A DNA stretch of 13,977 nucleotides, from contig JAQYPI010000065.1 in assembly GCA_028726925.1 (NCBI GenBank), forward strand, positions 1 to 13,977, in the 5' to 3' direction. The notes beneath the pieces were generated by a model. That model worked only from the letters and a program-made list of their open reading frames with translations, did not search any database and was not told where the DNA came from. Source of the DNA: Caryophanales bacterium. Lineage in GTDB: Bacteria > Bacillota_I > Bacilli_A > RFN20 > CAG-826. The translations under genes were made by a program, and so were the position numbers. This document shows, piece by piece, positions 7,069 to 13,665 of this stretch. Position 1 is the stretch's first letter. The number at the start of each line of letters is the position of its first letter.

Positions 7069-7106
7069 GCCGAGATAAACGGATGCGTCTATCGTCGGCC
7101 CTTTTT
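7069..7106 (+). terminator. Terminator of the DeoR-family gene
   Basis: GCCGA-GATA (7069-7077) pairs with TATC-G-TCGGC (7090-7099) with one bulged base, followed by CC and five T (7102-7106). It lies 10 bp after the stop codon, and may also act on the converging lipoprotein gene. Confidence 0.8.
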
Positions 7107-7124
7107 CCTTGCTTCTAGAAAACG

Positions 7125-7682
7125 TTACTCACGAAGGCGGAACGTGTAGCAAATGCCTTCCGAGCAATCGGTATCTGGAACATACCGAGTGCTTTGAAAC
7201 CTGACTTCCGTCTTATCTTCGGAAAAGACACCTCCCGCGACATCGCTTGCCACAAAGCAGGCTGGTAGAACTCCTTCGGTCTTTTTGATCATGAACATGT
7301 CCGCAACAAAATCAAACAGAAAGTTGTAATCGGGCAAAATCTCATACTGGATCGTCATGCGATTGGTTTCCCCGCTTCCTTCGATGGACCATTCGAGGAG
7401 AGCCGTGAAATCCAGGGACATGTGAATCGAAGCGGAATCATACTTCGGGGCGTACTCACCAACATAGGAAACAAGGTCGAAATCTGCTTCCCGCGCATAG
7501 GGGATTTTTTCTTCCGACGAAGGGGATTCGGAAGGCGTTTCGCTCACGTCGGAAGGGGAGGAAGCGGGCAAAGAAGAATCGAGGCTCGCTTCTTCCATGG
7601 TCGAGGAAGAATCCGGAATTCCTGCCCCACAAGAAGCGAGGAGGAAGGCTGATGGTAGTAGCAAGAACTTGGCGTTTTTCAT
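7125..7682 (-). CDS. Hypothetical lipoprotein, about 185 aa
   Basis: The start at 7682 is chosen because it has AAGGGGA upstream and gives a clean lipoprotein signal: MKNAK, a hydrophobic stretch, then the lipobox LLASC with Cys18 as the lipidated residue. An open frame extends upstream to 7760 but would bury this signal. After the cysteine comes a Ser/Pro/Glu-rich linker of about 40 residues (ending SESPSSEEK), as in surface lipoproteins of Gram-positive bacteria. A folded domain of about 125 residues follows, with several beta-like segments and a Cys pair near the end (DTDCSEGICYTF) that could form a disulfide. I do not recognise the domain. It is a single gene converging on the DeoR gene, and no transporter accompanies it. 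Confidence 0.75.
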   Translation of the reverse strand: MKNAKFLLLPSAFLLASCGAGIPDSSSTMEEASLDSSLPASSPSDVSETPSESPSSEEKIPYAREADFDLVSYVGEYAPKYDSASIHMSLDFTALLEWSIEGSGETNRMTIQYEILPDYNFLFDFVADMFMIKKTEGVLPACFVASDVAGGVFSEDKTEVRFQSTRYVPDTDCSEGICYTFRLRE

Positions 7683-7791
7683 TGGAATTCCCCTTAGTGC
7701 AGTAACGATAGCGAGGGTAAATTTGACTGAAGTGGCATAACTTCCCGATGAAATCATCATATCTCCATATTTTTACTCAATCCTTGCATTT

Positions 7792-7824
7792 TTCACCTAA
7801 AATTAACATAGATTTAGGAGATTT
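7792..7824. repeat. Degenerate copy of the fic promoter region (direct repeat with 9243-9273)
   Basis: TCACCTAAAAT...TTTAGGAGATTT here resembles TCACCTAAAAT...TTTTTGGAGATTT at 9242-9273, with 24 identical of 31 aligned bases and no gap. The two copies lie in the same orientation on either side of fic, about 1.45 kb apart. Confidence 0.5.
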
Positions 7825-7852
7825 ACCTGTTGGTAGGAGATTTCTTTATGAG

Positions 7853-7899
7853 AAAAGGGGCTGTTGAAAAACCTAGTGGTTGATCAGCAGCCTCTTTTT
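7853..7899. terminator. Hairpin with T-run at the left end of the MITE-like element
   Basis: GGCTGTTGA (7859-7867) pairs with TCAGCAGCC (7884-7892, one G-T pair), with AACC/GGTT pairing in the loop. On the plus strand TCTTTTTT follows; on the minus strand CCCCTTTT follows. It has the shape of a bidirectional intrinsic terminator, and would be a second stop for fic transcripts. Confidence 0.6.
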
Positions 7900-7923
7900 T
7901 CATGCACCAACCTTAGGTTTTTC

Positions 7924-7940
7924 AACATGCTAAGCATGTT
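7924..7940. repeat. Perfect 7-bp palindrome AACATGC-TAA-GCATGTT
   Basis: Inverted repeat of seven bases around TAA, preceded by GGTTTTTC. It has the same arms as the palindrome at 8019-8035, so it is a repeated unit within the MITE-like element. Confidence 0.7.
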
Positions 7941-8018
7941 ATGGTATTTTCAATTCAGTTTTGCCTCAAAAAACATCGATGGCATCTGCAATGGCGGACA
8001 CGGATGGCGAGGTTTTTC

Positions 8019-8058
8019 AACATGCTTCGCATGTTCCTTCGCCGATTTAGCGAAGGAA
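8019..8058. repeat. Two adjacent hairpins: AACATGC-TTC-GCATGTT and TTCCTTCGC-N7-GCGAAGGAA
   Basis: The first hairpin (8019-8035) repeats the arms of 7924-7940 with a different loop. The second (8034-8058) has a perfect nine-base stem and a seven-base loop, and shares TT with the first, so the two compete or stack. Neither is followed by a T-run. Confidence 0.7.
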
Positions 8059-8092
8059 GACCTTAGATATAACGCCCAAGCCATTGCCTTCG

Positions 8093-8136
8093 AATCAAAA
8101 AAGCGTCAGTTCATCGAGTATCTGACGCTTTTGATT
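8093..8136 (-). terminator. Terminator of the fic gene
   Basis: Read on the minus strand, AATCAAAAGCGTCAG pairs with CTGACGCTTTTTTGATT (15 pairs, two bulged bases) around a 12-base loop, with a run of six T inside the descending arm. It begins about 40 bp after the fic stop and lies within the MITE-like element. Confidence 0.7.
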
Positions 8137-8175
8137 CAGAGGAGTTTTTCAACATCCCCTTCCGTTAAATCTTTA

Positions 8176-9219
8176 TTAAATCGTGTAGTAGAAGGTTGCT
8201 CTTCCTTGACCTTCTTTTTTTATGATGCCTTCTTCGCATAGAGCTTTAAGGGAGTTTTCTACAGAACCTCTTCCAATCTCCGGACAAAGTTCCATGATAT
8301 CGTTTTTAGTAAACTTTCCAATCTTAGATCTTATTGCTTTTTCTACCATGTCTCTTGCTGATACCTTTTTTCCTAACATATTGACTCTTTCTTCAAAGTC
8401 TCTATACGCAGCAACAATTGTGCCCAAGATGTATTTTATGAATGCCGTGTCATCGTTTTTTTCCTCATGCCAATTTTGTGATGATTCTTGTAATGCGACA
8501 TAGTACTCGTCCTTTGTTATTTCGATTTTCTTTTCAAGAGAAATGTATCTGCCAATTACAAAACCACTTTTATAAAGAAGCAATGTAGTAAGGAGTCTAC
8601 TCATTCTTCCATTTCCATCATTAAATGGATGGATGCACAGGAAGTCGTGAATGAACACAGGAATTGCAATTAATGGGTCAATTCCATATTTGTTTATTGC
8701 CTTATCGTATTCTTCGCATAATTTTTCTACCGCTTCTGGCGTCTCAAATGGCTCCAAAGGTTTAAACAGAAGAACAGTTCTTCCATCTGGATATACCATG
8801 TCTATTTCATTAGGTGTGTCCTTGAAACTGCCTCCGAATCTTTCTTCAGTGAATTGATAAAGCATCTTGTGCAATTGGAGAATGTAGTTCTTTCTAATAG
8901 GTACATAATCAAAATTTTCATGAATTACGTCCAAAACGTGCCTATATCCTTTTATTTCTTTTTCTCCTCGGTCTCTAGGGGTTGTTTTATCTGCCATCAA
9001 GCTTTTTAGTCTTGCTTTTGTTGTAGTAATACCTTCGATTGCGTTTGAAGATTCAGTGCTTTGAATTTTGGCGATTTCAACTAATGTCTCAAGTTCCCGC
9101 GGTTTCTGTTCCAAATATAACTGTTGTCTTCCTTTAAACTCATGAATTAGTCCGATATAGTTGATAACCTCTCTATCAAATGTTCTCGCTCTTAACAGCG
9201 AATAATCAAAATTTCTCAT
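8176..9219 (-). CDS. Fic-domain protein (probable AMP-transferase) with C-terminal winged helix
   Basis: A 347-aa Fic protein. The catalytic motif is intact: HPFNDGNGRMSR at 197-208, matching HxFx(D/E)GNGRxxR. The N-terminal Fic_N-type part carries the inhibitory motif SNAIEG (58-63, pattern S/TxxxE-G/N), so this is a class II Fic enzyme with its own inhibitory helix. Such enzymes typically move AMP from ATP onto a hydroxyl of a target protein; the target here is unknown. Residues about 285-347 (SARDMVEKAIRSKIGKFTKN..., then GRGSVENSLKALCEEGIIKK) read as a winged helix, as in many Fic/DUF4172-type proteins. GAAAGGGG precedes the ATG. The gene is clearly AT-richer than its neighbours, suggesting transfer, and no separate antitoxin gene is adjacent. 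Confidence 0.92.
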   Translation of the reverse strand: MRNFDYSLLRARTFDREVINYIGLIHEFKGRQQLYLEQKPRELETLVEIAKIQSTESSNAIEGITTTKARLKSLMADKTTPRDRGEKEIKGYRHVLDVIHENFDYVPIRKNYILQLHKMLYQFTEERFGGSFKDTPNEIDMVYPDGRTVLLFKPLEPFETPEAVEKLCEEYDKAINKYGIDPLIAIPVFIHDFLCIHPFNDGNGRMSRLLTTLLLYKSGFVIGRYISLEKKIEITKDEYYVALQESSQNWHEEKNDDTAFIKYILGTIVAAYRDFEERVNMLGKKVSARDMVEKAIRSKIGKFTKNDIMELCPEIGRGSVENSLKALCEEGIIKKEGQGRATFYYTI

Positions 9220-9249
9220 AGAGTCGCCCCTTTCTCAAATATCACCTAA

Positions 9250-9278
9250 AATATACACTATTTTTGGAGATTTGTAAA
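9250..9278 (-). promoter_or_regulatory. Putative fic promoter
   Basis: On the minus strand TTTACA (9278-9273), a 17-bp spacer and TATATT (9255-9250). One arm of the GGAGATTT inverted repeat fills the spacer, so a protein bound there would block the polymerase. Confidence 0.6.
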
Positions 9279-9344
9279 GTGGTTAGTAGATAAATCTCCA
9301 AATATTACCGTTAATTTTGGAGAAAATGGACAACAGTAGGAGAT
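9263..9344. promoter_or_regulatory. GGAGATTT repeat cluster upstream of fic, candidate operators
   Basis: TTTGGAGATTT (9263-9273) and AAATCTCCAAA (9292-9302) form a perfect 11-bp inverted repeat with an 18-bp spacer. Further partial copies are TTTGGAGAAA (9315-9324 region) and TAGGAGAT (9337-9344). The first arm lies between the -35 and -10 of the fic promoter and the second just upstream. The winged helix of the Fic protein is an obvious candidate reader, as inference. Confidence 0.55.
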
Positions 9345-9488
9345 AAAATGAGTGATTGTTACTGAATTACCTAATATAACTCTCCATTTCGCGAGTTCGC
9401 TTTCTTTTTAGTAGGAAGATAAAGGCAAACAAAAAAATGTCAAAGGGAAAAGGGCCTCCCGGTTTCGAGGATTCCTAACCCTCCATAA

Positions 9489-9537
9489 GAAAACCCTGGG
9501 ACTTTCATGGATGTCCATGGCCGTCTCCAGGGGTTTC
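9489..9537 (-). terminator. Terminator of the GH94 gene
   Basis: On the minus strand GAAA-C-CCCTGG (9537-9527) pairs with CCAGGG-T-TTTC (9499-9489) around a loop that holds its own ATGGA/TCCAT hairpin. The T-rich arm follows the GC stem. It begins five bases after the stop codon. Confidence 0.65.
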
Positions 9538-9541
9538 TTCG

Positions 9542-11839
9542 TTATACGCAAGGATAATAGACGGTGACTTCGATGCGGTCGCCTTTCTTGCCAAGAGGAA
9601 GGACATCGACGCGCTTTTCGTTCACATATGTCCCTTCTTTTTCCTTGGAAGGGATGTAGGCGATCGCATAGGTCCTGCCGCGGAAGAGGCGGGTGACCGA
9701 TGCCCTGCCGAAATCCTTGGGCAAGCAAGGATCGACGCGAAGGCCCTCGAACGTCGGGCGGACGCCGAGGAGGTATTCCGTGAGGGCGCGATAGACCCAG
9801 CCCGCGGTGCCGGTGATCCAGCTCATCGGGGCCTCGCCTTTGCGGTATTTCGATTCGGGGCCCATCATCATGTTCGAGAAGGCGTAGGGCTCCATCCCGT
9901 TTTGGGGATTCGCCGGGTTGTCGAAACGGATCTTGCGATAATCCGCGTACAAGGCCTCGGGCCGTTTGAGCAAGGCGTCCGCGACCATCTTGAAGGCGAC
10001 GCCATGGAGATAGACCGACCCGTTCTCGACGAGGCCTTTCTGGAAATAGGAAGCCCTTCCGATATGGGGATCGCCTTGTTCCATCGAGGGGGCGCATTGC
10101 ATGTAGCCATACGCGCAGGAGCAGCGTTCCTCGATCTCGTCCATCGCCCTTTCGCGGGTTTCTTGATCCCCGATGCCGGAGAGGACCGCGAAGGACTGGG
10201 GGTTCAGGAAGATGCGTTCTAGGCCCCCAAGAACGGTCCCTTCATCGTTGATGCCGTAGATGAAATGGCCATCGACAAGGCCGTGATGAAGGATGTTGCC
10301 TTCGAGGGTTTTGGCTTTCTCTTGCATGCGGGCGGCATTTTCTTCGTCGTGAGCGATACCCAAGAGCGTGATCGTTTCCTTCAAGGCCTTGAGGGTCGCG
10401 AGGCTCAGCCACACGGATTCGCCTTTGCCCTCCAGCCCGGCGGCGTTGATCGAATCGTTCCAGTCGCCGCCGCCCCAAAGGACGAGGCCGTGCTCCCCAA
10501 GCGAGGTCGTGAGGTATTCCATGCCGCGGAGGACGTGGTCGAGGACCGTGCCGGAGACGCGGGATTCATAGGGTTCTTCCGCGTAGGCGTCAACAAGGGA
10601 ATAGGAATCCTTGGATACCCCTTTGAGATAGGGGATCTCTTCCTCTAGGAACGAGGCGTCCCCGGTTTCGCTTACGACCGAAAGGACCGCCATCGGGATC
10701 CAGGAAGCGCCGTCTTGGTAAGGGTAATGGAAATTCGGCTCGAACATGCGGATGGGGTTGCCATCTTCATATTGATACGCGAGCGCATGCGTGAGTTGTT
10801 TCTTCGCCGTCTCGGGATCAAGCGAAGCAAACGAGGTGATGTCTTGCAAGACGTCGCGGAAGCCCTTGCCATAGAGGCGTCCCCAGTTCTTGCCGAGAGA
10901 AATCTGCCGCTTGAGCCACGTGTTCACCTGGGCGTTTAAGACCTCGTCGACGGAATGGACTTGGTAACGGGCGTGGGAAGAACGCTCTTTCGAGGTGACG
11001 GCATCCCATTCTTTTTGGAATGCTTCTTCGGACAAAGCGCTTGAGGAAGCCTTTATCGCGTCGTCCTCGCTTTCCGCGGCGGCAAGGCCGAGGCGGATGT
11101 CCTTCTTCTCCCCGGGGGCGAGGGACAAGGCAAAGGAGAAAGCTCCGACATAATGGCCCTCGAATTCGTCGCCTTGGCAAGAGAGGACGCCCTTGCCTAG
11201 GCCGCCACGCGGGGATTCGGGAGAACCATACACCCCGAACAGGCGGTTATAGGACGTCTCGAAGCCGGAAGGGATGTCGCTTGAAGATAGGGCGAGGTAG
11301 CCTAGGTCGCTAGAAACGCGGAAGCCGACGTGGGAATAGACGATGCTCTTGCCGTTTGGATGGGCCTCGCCATACGCGTCGTGCCAAGACAAGGCGGGAC
11401 GGGGCTCGTTTACGAAAAACAAGGTGACGTCCTTCCTCTTTTTCGAGACGTTCCTCGCCTCGATGCGGTAGAGGATCCGCTTCCCGGAGGTCGGGACGAG
11501 GATCGTAAACGCGATTTCAAGCCCCTTGTAGGACGAAATGATGCGGTGGTACCCAAGGCCGATGGTGGCCTGGAAGGAATCAAAGGGCAAATCCCCGTGG
11601 TTGCGGGTGGCGCTATAGAGTTCCTTGGAATCCGCGTCAAAGACGTAGACGTTGCGCGTCCCGGATTCGAGGTCCCTCCTCTTGGTGCCCGATTGGGTCC
11701 AGGCGAAGCCGTTCCCGAACTGGTCCGCGCTCGCGACGACCTCGTCGTTCCATAGGTAATTGAGCCACGGCCTCGTCGGGTACATGTCCTCGAGGACGAA
11801 TTCGGCTCTTTCTTGGTCAAAATGATTGCAGGGTTTCAT
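9542..11839 (-). CDS. GH94 glycoside phosphorylase (cellobiose/chitobiose phosphorylase-like)
   Basis: A cytoplasmic enzyme of family GH94, which cleaves beta-linked disaccharides or oligosaccharides with phosphate to give an alpha-sugar 1-phosphate. The 765-aa product has the usual order: an N-terminal beta-sandwich (about 1-280), a linker, an (alpha/alpha)6 barrel (about 310-690) and a C-terminal beta part. Family marks include GKGFRDVLQD (324-333), GGGDWNDSINAAG (456-468) with the likely catalytic acid in the DWND motif, VENGSVYLHGVAF, and MSWITGTAGWVYRALTEY with GVRPTFEGLRVDPCLP near the end. There is no signal peptide. It is somewhat shorter than cellobiose phosphorylases (about 810-820 aa). 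Substrate cannot be assigned from sequence by eye; cellobiose, chitobiose, laminaribiose and aldonic disaccharides are all possible. The Shine-Dalgarno sequence is weak. Confidence 0.88.
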   Translation of the reverse strand: MKPCNHFDQERAEFVLEDMYPTRPWLNYLWNDEVVASADQFGNGFAWTQSGTKRRDLESGTRNVYVFDADSKELYSATRNHGDLPFDSFQATIGLGYHRIISSYKGLEIAFTILVPTSGKRILYRIEARNVSKKRKDVTLFFVNEPRPALSWHDAYGEAHPNGKSIVYSHVGFRVSSDLGYLALSSSDIPSGFETSYNRLFGVYGSPESPRGGLGKGVLSCQGDEFEGHYVGAFSFALSLAPGEKKDIRLGLAAAESEDDAIKASSSALSEEAFQKEWDAVTSKERSSHARYQVHSVDEVLNAQVNTWLKRQISLGKNWGRLYGKGFRDVLQDITSFASLDPETAKKQLTHALAYQYEDGNPIRMFEPNFHYPYQDGASWIPMAVLSVVSETGDASFLEEEIPYLKGVSKDSYSLVDAYAEEPYESRVSGTVLDHVLRGMEYLTTSLGEHGLVLWGGGDWNDSINAAGLEGKGESVWLSLATLKALKETITLLGIAHDEENAARMQEKAKTLEGNILHHGLVDGHFIYGINDEGTVLGGLERIFLNPQSFAVLSGIGDQETRERAMDEIEERCSCAYGYMQCAPSMEQGDPHIGRASYFQKGLVENGSVYLHGVAFKMVADALLKRPEALYADYRKIRFDNPANPQNGMEPYAFSNMMMGPESKYRKGEAPMSWITGTAGWVYRALTEYLLGVRPTFEGLRVDPCLPKDFGRASVTRLFRGRTYAIAYIPSKEKEGTYVNEKRVDVLPLGKKGDRIEVTVYYPCV

Positions 11840-12060
11840 GTTGCTTTCAGTTTAAGGGGACCGCATTCCAATGCAAGGGGGGAAGTAGCCGTTCCGCGAA
11901 AATTGAAAGCGGGCGAAAGCATTTTGCAAAAGGGGCAATCCAAGGGAATGGGTGCATAATATGGGGGATTCCCTTTTGCAGGGAACGATTCCCGTTTCTC
12001 GTTATTTTCGGGATTCCCGAGAAGCGCGAATATAGAGCCATACCACACAAGGAGCATGAT
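11840..12060. promoter_or_regulatory. Divergent regulatory region between the GH94 and XRE genes
   Basis: Near the GH94 side GAAAGC occurs twice one helical turn apart (11905-11910 and 11915-11920), and again in inverse at the GH94 start. TTGAAAGCGG (11903-11912) matches the left half of a CcpA cre site but the right half fails. Towards the XRE gene GATTCCC repeats at 11967, 11987 and 12012, and TCGGGA-T-TCCCGA (12008-12020) is a perfect palindrome. CATAATAT at 11955-11962 could be a -10 for the XRE gene, but no good -35 is seen. AAGGAG at 12049-12054 is its ribosome site. Confidence 0.45.
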
Positions 12061-12963
12061 ATGACCTTAGGAAAGAACCTCAAGGACCGCCGGATCAAGA
12101 TGGGGATGACCCAAAAGGATCTCGCGGACAAGATGAACGTCACCTTCCAAACGATCAGCAAATGGGAGAACGACGAAAATGAGCCGGACCTCGCGACCCT
12201 TAAGAAGCTCGCGAGCCTCTACGGCTGCTCGCTCGACGAACTCCTCGACTTCGAGGCGGAGACCCCCCAAGAAGAAACCCCTGCCCCGCAGCAAGTCGTC
12301 GAGCGGGTCATCGAGAAAGAGGCCGTCATCATCCACCAAAAGGAAGCGCACGTATGCGCCCGTTGCCACCGGGACATCGAGGAAGGGGACCTCGAGATCG
12401 ACACCGTGGTGACCCCCGGGGGAAGGGGACGCCCGAGCACGGAACGGGACGTCTATTACCATAAAGCATGTCTTGAGCAAGTGAAGGCCGAGAAAGCCGC
12501 GCGTCTCGCCAAGGAACGGGCCATCGCGGCAAGCAAGACGAAACGGACCTCCTTCGGCTGGGGGATCGCGGGCGGAGTCGTCGCCCTTGTCGGCAGCCTC
12601 CTTGCGATGCTTCTCGCGGGCAAGGGGGTCATCCCCGTCCCAGGGGCGATCGCCGGCAGCATCGCCATCGGGTATGCGATCTTCGCGGGCCTCTACTGCG
12701 TCTTGTCGGGCTCTTACATCGCGGACGTCTTCACGACCGTCGCGGGATGGTCCATCCGCATGCCGGGGGTCATCTTCAGCCTTGATCTTGATGGCATCTT
12801 CTTCCTCATCTTCGTCAAGATCCTCTTCGCGTTCTTGAGTTTCTTCCTGACCGTCGCGGTCGTCGCCTTCGCCGTCGCTCTCTCCGCGTTCCTCGGGGCG
12901 TTATCCTTCCCCTTCGTCCTCGCGTACAACGTCAAGAACAACTACCCCGAATCCTTCCTCTGA
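12061..12963 (+). CDS. XRE-family HTH regulator with CxxC/HxxC site and C-terminal membrane domain
   Basis: A 300-aa multidomain protein. Residues 4-62 are an XRE helix-turn-helix (GKNLKDRRIKMGMTQKDLAD, then TFQTISKWENDENEPDLATL and a LDELL end). A Pro/Glu/Gln linker follows. A small domain with C99-x2-C102 and H134-x2-C137 could bind zinc. After a Lys/Ala-rich helix (138-160) come about four membrane helices (about 168-188, 195-217, 245-266, 267-290). HTH proteins with a hydrophobic C-terminal domain are known in Bacillota, though their signals are mostly unknown. The arrangement implies a DNA-binding protein tethered to the membrane. AAGGAG six bases before the ATG supports the start. It is divergent from the GH94 gene and may control it or itself, which is unproven. 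Confidence 0.82.
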   Translation: MTLGKNLKDRRIKMGMTQKDLADKMNVTFQTISKWENDENEPDLATLKKLASLYGCSLDELLDFEAETPQEETPAPQQVVERVIEKEAVIIHQKEAHVCARCHRDIEEGDLEIDTVVTPGGRGRPSTERDVYYHKACLEQVKAEKAARLAKERAIAASKTKRTSFGWGIAGGVVALVGSLLAMLLAGKGVIPVPGAIAGSIAIGYAIFAGLYCVLSGSYIADVFTTVAGWSIRMPGVIFSLDLDGIFFLIFVKILFAFLSFFLTVAVVAFAVALSAFLGALSFPFVLAYNVKNNYPESFL

Positions 12964-12978
12964 TGCGTGGGGGACGCC

Positions 12979-13007
12979 GCCTCCTGGCTTGGTCTAGGGG
13001 CTTTTTT
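12979..13007 (+). terminator. Terminator of the XRE gene
   Basis: GCC-T-CCT (12979-12985) pairs with AGGGGC (12996-13001) with one bulged T, followed by six T (13002-13007). It lies 15 bp after the stop. Confidence 0.7.
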
Positions 13008-13104
13008 GTGTTGAAAACCGAATGAAGCCTCTTGTGAGACAACAATTTCTACTCTCGGCGCAGCCTAATGGAATCTTAACAATCTTTTTCCCTTTCCATG
13101 ATAA

Positions 13105-13145
13105 TTTACAAAAAACGTAAAGTGTTTATTTACACATTCTGTAAA
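13105..13145. promoter_or_regulatory. Two tandem TTTAC/GTAAA dyads, candidate operator
   Basis: TTTAC-N7-GTAAA (13105-13121) and TTTACA-N5-TGTAAA (13129-13145) are two inverted repeats of the same half-site, with centres 24 bp apart. The second contains the -35 box of the putative promoter for the HTH gene, so its product may repress its own operon. Confidence 0.55.
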
Positions 13146-13157
13146 ATGAGATACATT
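13129..13157 (+). promoter_or_regulatory. Putative promoter of the HTH-ATPase operon
   Basis: TTTACA at 13129-13134, 17-bp spacer, TACATT at 13152-13157. The start would fall near 13164, with GGGAG (about 13165-13169) as ribosome site. Confidence 0.5.
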
Positions 13158-13176
13158 CTTAATAGGGAGATAATCT

Positions 13177-13665
13177 ATGATAAGGCAACGACTTCGTGAC
13201 ATAGATCTCAAGATTACCGAGTTGGCAGACTATCTTGGAATCACAAGGCCGACGCTATATAAGTTCATCGATTCCTACGATGCCGGGAATTTCGATAGCA
13301 TCAACAAAAAGGTGCTGGACCTCTTTAACTACATCGAGAAAAACCCTCTCGCGGGAAGAAACACAATCCTTAACTACATCCTCAATCATTTGGTGTTGAT
13401 CAAAGAGATGGGCGAAGAATCCGATGTCGCCCTTTACAATAAAGTAAAAAGATTCTTGATGGAGAATCCCGAGGCATCAAAATCAAGATTCATCGAAGAA
13501 ATCATTTCCAAGGACACGTTTGATTCCGTGATCGATTATCTTTTGACAATCGAACCGCTGCTCAAGAAAAAGAGACTTTCCGAAAAAGAAAAAACGCAAG
13601 TTGAACCATACATCCAATTGCAAAAAGCATTGAAAGGAGCAAGTGAAAATGGAACGAAGGCTTGA
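13177..13665 (+). CDS. Small HTH protein, 162 aa, first gene of a two-gene operon
   Basis: The N-terminal part (about residues 11-35, KITELADYLGITRPTLYKFI) is a clear helix-turn-helix. The remainder is helical and charged (NTILNYILNHLVLIKEM, ESDVALYNKVKRFLMENP, FDSVIDYLLTIEPLLKKKRL), perhaps for dimerisation or partner binding. I do not recognise a named family. AGGGAGAT before the ATG supports the start. The gene is AT-richer than the XRE gene upstream. It overlaps the start of the downstream ATPase gene by 17 bases, so the two are translationally linked. A regulator or partner of the ATPase is the natural reading. The promoter region carries two dyads that this protein might bind. Confidence 0.8.
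   Translation: MIRQRLRDIDLKITELADYLGITRPTLYKFIDSYDAGNFDSINKKVLDLFNYIEKNPLAGRNTILNYILNHLVLIKEMGEESDVALYNKVKRFLMENPEASKSRFIEEIISKDTFDSVIDYLLTIEPLLKKKRLSEKEKTQVEPYIQLQKALKGASENGTKA

Larger units (their letters stand above)
7857..8159. mobile_element. MITE-like element, about 303 bp, 16-bp terminal inverted repeats
   Basis: GGGGCTGTTGAAAAAC at 7857-7872 and GTTTTTCAACATCCCC at 8144-8159 are inverted copies with one mismatch. Adding AA/TT extends the repeat to 18 bp. Inside lie two more copies of GGTTTTTCAACATGC (7916-7930 and 8011-8025), each forming the start of a perfect hairpin, plus other hairpins. No transposase frame is present. GTTGAAAAAC-type tips recall some IS termini (IS1182 or IS5 groups from memory), so this may be a non-autonomous element. 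No clear target-site duplication is visible, which lowers confidence. Confidence 0.5.
7683..8175. other. 493-bp intergenic region: repeats, hairpins and a MITE-like element
   Basis: No credible gene is seen. From left to right it contains the lipoprotein gene's upstream region, a degenerate copy of the fic promoter region (7792-7824), a second AGGAGATTT copy (7834-7843), and the MITE-like element (7857-8159) with several hairpins. A plus-strand frame of 125 codons over this stretch is made of repeat and fic-terminator sequence and is not treated as a gene. Confidence 0.7.

Noticed and set aside
7683..7760. A longer N-terminus for the lipoprotein, starting at 7760.
   Set aside because: The internal start at 7682 has a ribosome site and opens a textbook lipoprotein signal. 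The extension would hide it.
7848..7883. An 11-codon leader-like frame with AGGAG upstream, ending inside a hairpin, resembling a leader-peptide attenuator.
   Set aside because: No plus-strand gene follows for about 4 kb, so there is nothing to attenuate. The ATG and AGGAG are explained by the AGGAGATTT repeat.
7916..8159. Repeated GTTTTTCAACAT units as a CRISPR array.
   Set aside because: Spacing between copies is uneven (about 95 and 133 bp), one copy is inverted, the units are short, and there are no cas genes.
7864..8241. A 125-codon plus-strand frame across the repeat region and the end of fic.
   Set aside because: It is made of MITE-like repeats, the fic terminator and antisense fic. 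It has no ribosome site and begins inside a terminator hairpin.
12179..12838. Overlapping Ser/Arg-rich frames within the XRE gene on both strands.
   Set aside because: Low-complexity shadows of GC-rich coding sequence; the XRE frame has a start site, recognisable domains and a terminator.
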